Shown one piece after another: positions 17,880 through 19,191 of a stretch of DNA of 19,191 bases. Numbering within the stretch: the first letter of the stretch is position 1; the number at the start of each line of letters is the position of its first letter. A program made the position numbers and the translations under genes. The DNA lies in contig JASCIV010000465.1 of NCBI GenBank assembly GCA_030374735.1, positions 1-19,191 of the forward strand. The letters run 5' to 3'. The notes below the pieces were generated by a model. It saw only the letters and a list, made by a program, of their open reading frames with translations. It had not been told where the DNA came from and did no database searches. Source of the stretch: Gracilaria caudata (Eukaryota > Rhodophyta > Florideophyceae > Gracilariales > Gracilariaceae).

Positions 17880-18350
17880 TCACCGGCGATGTGCTAACTG
17901 AGAGTGTTGCTTTGCCCGAATCTGCCTAGCATGCGTGGCGAGATGGTCTTTGTATTTGTCAATTCTTGCCGTTACATAATCACATCCCTCATATATACAG
18001 GACATCATCACACAATGTCGACTATGCTCTATATACCCCCAATTCGTTAAAAGTATCCTGTTGCATTTATCGCATTTGTAACCTATTGGTTGAATCTGCT
18101 GTGGGCGGTTCTTACGATAATCGTTAGCCGATTCAGAGGAGCCATTATTGTTTGCTCCGTTCGATTCTGGCGATTCATCCTCTGTTTCCAGAACTAATTC
18201 CAGAAATTCAGTTGGAGACATTCCGTACAGAGATTCGCCTTGCCAAACCGCTGACCGGGGCAGTTCTGTTCCGCTCTGATTTTCATTTTCTTTACATATT
18301 TCTTGAACAAGCTTATGTTCCTCTTCAGAGTATTGCAAGTTGAGTGACAT
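17880..18350 (-). CDS. Small zinc-finger protein (C2HC + C2H2 pair), copy 2
   Basis: The protein has 156 residues from ATG 18350; the frame continues upstream only to a TTG. The N-terminal 90 residues are acidic and polar, with an EFLELVLETEDES patch and an Asn/Ser-rich linker (NGANNNGSSESAN). The finger module is C93-C96-H109-C113 followed by C118-C123-H136-H140, with exactly the spacing of copy 1, and a basic tail (RQIRAKQHSQLAHRR) that could aid nucleic-acid binding or nuclear import. Outside the fingers the paralogues have diverged strongly, so the duplication is old. Probably a transcription factor or RNA-binding protein; the target is unknown. A hairpin lies in its leader. Confidence 0.7.
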   Translation of the reverse strand: MSLNLQYSEEEHKLVQEICKENENQSGTELPRSAVWQGESLYGMSPTEFLELVLETEDESPESNGANNNGSSESANDYRKNRPQQIQPIGYKCDKCNRILLTNWGYIEHSRHCVMMSCIYEGCDYVTARIDKYKDHLATHARQIRAKQHSQLAHRR

Positions 18351-18376
18351 ATCTGTTGCTGTATGGATTGAAGGAA

Positions 18377-18401
18377 TCAAACTGCTCCGATGGCAGTTTG
18401 A
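18377..18401. repeat. 9-bp hairpin with 7-base loop in the leader of zinc-finger copy 2
   Basis: TCAAACTGC (18377-18385) and GCAGTTTGA (18393-18401) flank TCCGATG, 27-51 bases before the ATG on the minus strand. It could form in the transcript or serve as a protein site. Confidence 0.8.
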
Positions 18402-18782
18402 GCGAAACGAAAAAGACTGCCCTCGTAGTGAGCGAGTTTACATTTAAAGAGCTTTGAAGCCATTGCGGATGTTCTCTCCTGGAATGCCTGAAATCTTCAT
18501 CTGAATGAAGTATGAGTACCGAACGCTTGTAAGAAGATCTTAGAAGGATACTCCAGATTTTTATTCTTAATTTGCCTTACTGAATGTGTGAAGTGCTCAT
18601 GAGTATAAATACGCATTTCTGGAATAAAAGAAAAGAAAACCATTCATTTCTTGTTGTTTGCAAAATTGTAGGATATGAATCTCGTCAAGAAACAAGTGCT
18701 TCGAGCTTGGTTTTGAGCAGAGTCCGATTTGCCAGGCTTGTTCCTGTTGTCAACGGACGACTCCAGGGTGGGGAAATAGGAC

Positions 18783-19001
18783 ATGTCGCTCAGTTACGCC
18801 GAAGCTCCAAACAAACGTGCGTGTGCCGTTTGCAGCCGTAGGTCAGAAATTGGGAAGAAGGCGTTGTGTCGCAATTCACAGCTGTGGAAGGGCGGCTCGC
18901 TGACGGAAGCTGCTGCGAGTGGTGAGGAAGTTTGCGAGCAAGTCCAGAAAGCCAATTTCAAGATGCAGCGGGAAAGGAACAAAATGAAAAAATCGAAATG
19001 A
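18783..19001 (+). CDS. Possible small basic protein or last exon (72 residues), function unknown
   Basis: ATG at 18783, TGA at 18999-19001. The sequence has a CAVC motif near residue 14-17, two further cysteines, an Ala/Glu middle part and a strongly charged C-terminus (MQRERNKMKKSK). Codon choice looks coding-like with many G/C-ending codons, but no family is recognised and no upstream exon is proven. The stop lies two bases from the 3' end of the antisense tRNA gene, and the final Lys codons are the tRNA's pol III T-run on the other strand, so the frame may be fortuitous. Confidence 0.25.
   Translation: MSLSYAEAPNKRACAVCSRRSEIGKKALCRNSQLWKGGSLTEAAASGEEVCEQVQKANFKMQRERNKMKKSK
18987..18992 (-). 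terminator. RNA polymerase III terminator of tRNA-Gly
   Basis: Six consecutive T on the minus strand, eleven bases after the tRNA 3' end, the usual signal for pol III release. Confidence 0.75.
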
Positions 19002-19003
19002 TG

Positions 19004-19074
19004 TACGCCGGCCGGGAATTGAACCCGGGTCTCGCCCGTGGCAGGGGCGTATGCTACCACTATACCACCGGCGT
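19004..19074 (-). tRNA. tRNA-Gly (anticodon GCC)
   Basis: 71 bases including the discriminator A. Acceptor ACGCCGG pairs with CCGGCGT; D arm GTAT/ATAC; anticodon stem CGCCC/GGGCG around loop CTGCCAC with anticodon GCC; four-base variable region; T arm CCGGG/CCCGG with loop TTCAATT. The A box (TGGTATAGTGG) and B box (GGTTCAATTCC) fit eukaryotic pol III promoters, and CCA is not encoded, so it is a nuclear gene. Decodes GGC and GGU. The first base is A (A-U closing pair) rather than the usual G, and the last D-stem base is also the first anticodon-stem base in this fold, so one of the two stems is a pair shorter. No intron. Confidence 0.93.
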
Positions 19075-19191
19075 GCTTCTGATTGGCAGAGAAGAATGGA
19101 AGGATATTTGTATGAGTTATATCAACAACAGAGTGCAGATAACGGGGCACGAGACAGCAAAACCGGGCCCGAGCCGAAGGCGAGGGTCCGA

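Larger units (their letters stand above)
18351..19003. other. Region between zinc-finger copy 2 and the tRNA gene
   Basis: The left part should contain the promoter and leader of copy 2, with the hairpin at 18377-18401. The middle (18480-18700) is AT-rich. The right part holds the short plus-strand frame at 18783-19001, listed separately. Confidence 0.5.

Noticed and set aside
18794..19150. 118-residue minus-strand frame
   Set aside because: It runs straight through the tRNA gene and its terminator.
1..19191. CRISPR array or bacterial operon structure
   Set aside because: No regularly spaced repeats; the intron, transit peptide, signal peptides and pol III tRNA signals indicate a eukaryotic nucleus.

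Overview
The window looks like nuclear DNA of a photosynthetic eukaryote, most likely a microalga with a primary plastid and few introns; a red alga of the Porphyridium type is my best guess, not a proven assignment. Three observations support this: (i) a one-helix chlorophyll-binding (HLIP/SCP-type) protein whose N-terminus is a short Ser/Thr/Arg-rich transit peptide with an early Phe (STAFVS) and no signal peptide; (ii) a GT-AG intron splitting a six-cupredoxin ferroxidase, while the other genes read through uninterrupted; (iii) a eukaryotic tRNA-Gly(GCC) with internal A/B boxes, a pol III T-run and no encoded CCA. All eukaryotic starts were reset to ATG.

Layout. 1-3.1 kb is very GC-rich: a 44-bp perfect inverted repeat at the extreme left edge, then the 3' part of a secreted/cell-surface-like protein with Ala-Ser/Ser-Pro repeats and a Cys-rich tail (+). 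1654-5044 (+) is a ceruloplasmin/hephaestin/FOX1-like ferroxidase of 1083 residues, with one intron at 3659-3797. 5045-7370 holds no convincing gene. 7371-7679 (-) is the HLIP gene with a TATA box and paired GATA elements upstream. 8724-10061 (-) is a type II membrane fucosyltransferase-like protein. A 1.6-kb divergent intergenic region with two striking palindromes leads to 11640-13493 (+), a secreted S41-family peptidase. 13844-15109 (+) is an organelle-targeted PLP enzyme of the D-cysteine desulfhydrase/ACC deaminase family. 15296-15805 (-) and 17880-18350 (-) are two paralogous small zinc-finger proteins with identical finger spacing, separated by 2 kb containing several perfect hairpins. 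19004-19074 (-) is tRNA-Gly.

The genes do not form one obvious pathway. Iron oxidation (ferroxidase), photoprotection (HLIP), Golgi glycosylation, secreted proteolysis and sulfur/PLP metabolism are ordinary, separately promoted eukaryotic genes. The most interesting item is the ferroxidase: its trinuclear-copper ligand motifs lie in domains 2 and 3 rather than domains 6 and 1 as in ceruloplasmin, i.e. the active site is circularly shifted by one domain pair. The palindromes/hairpins scattered through the intergenic regions are the main structure not explained by genes.
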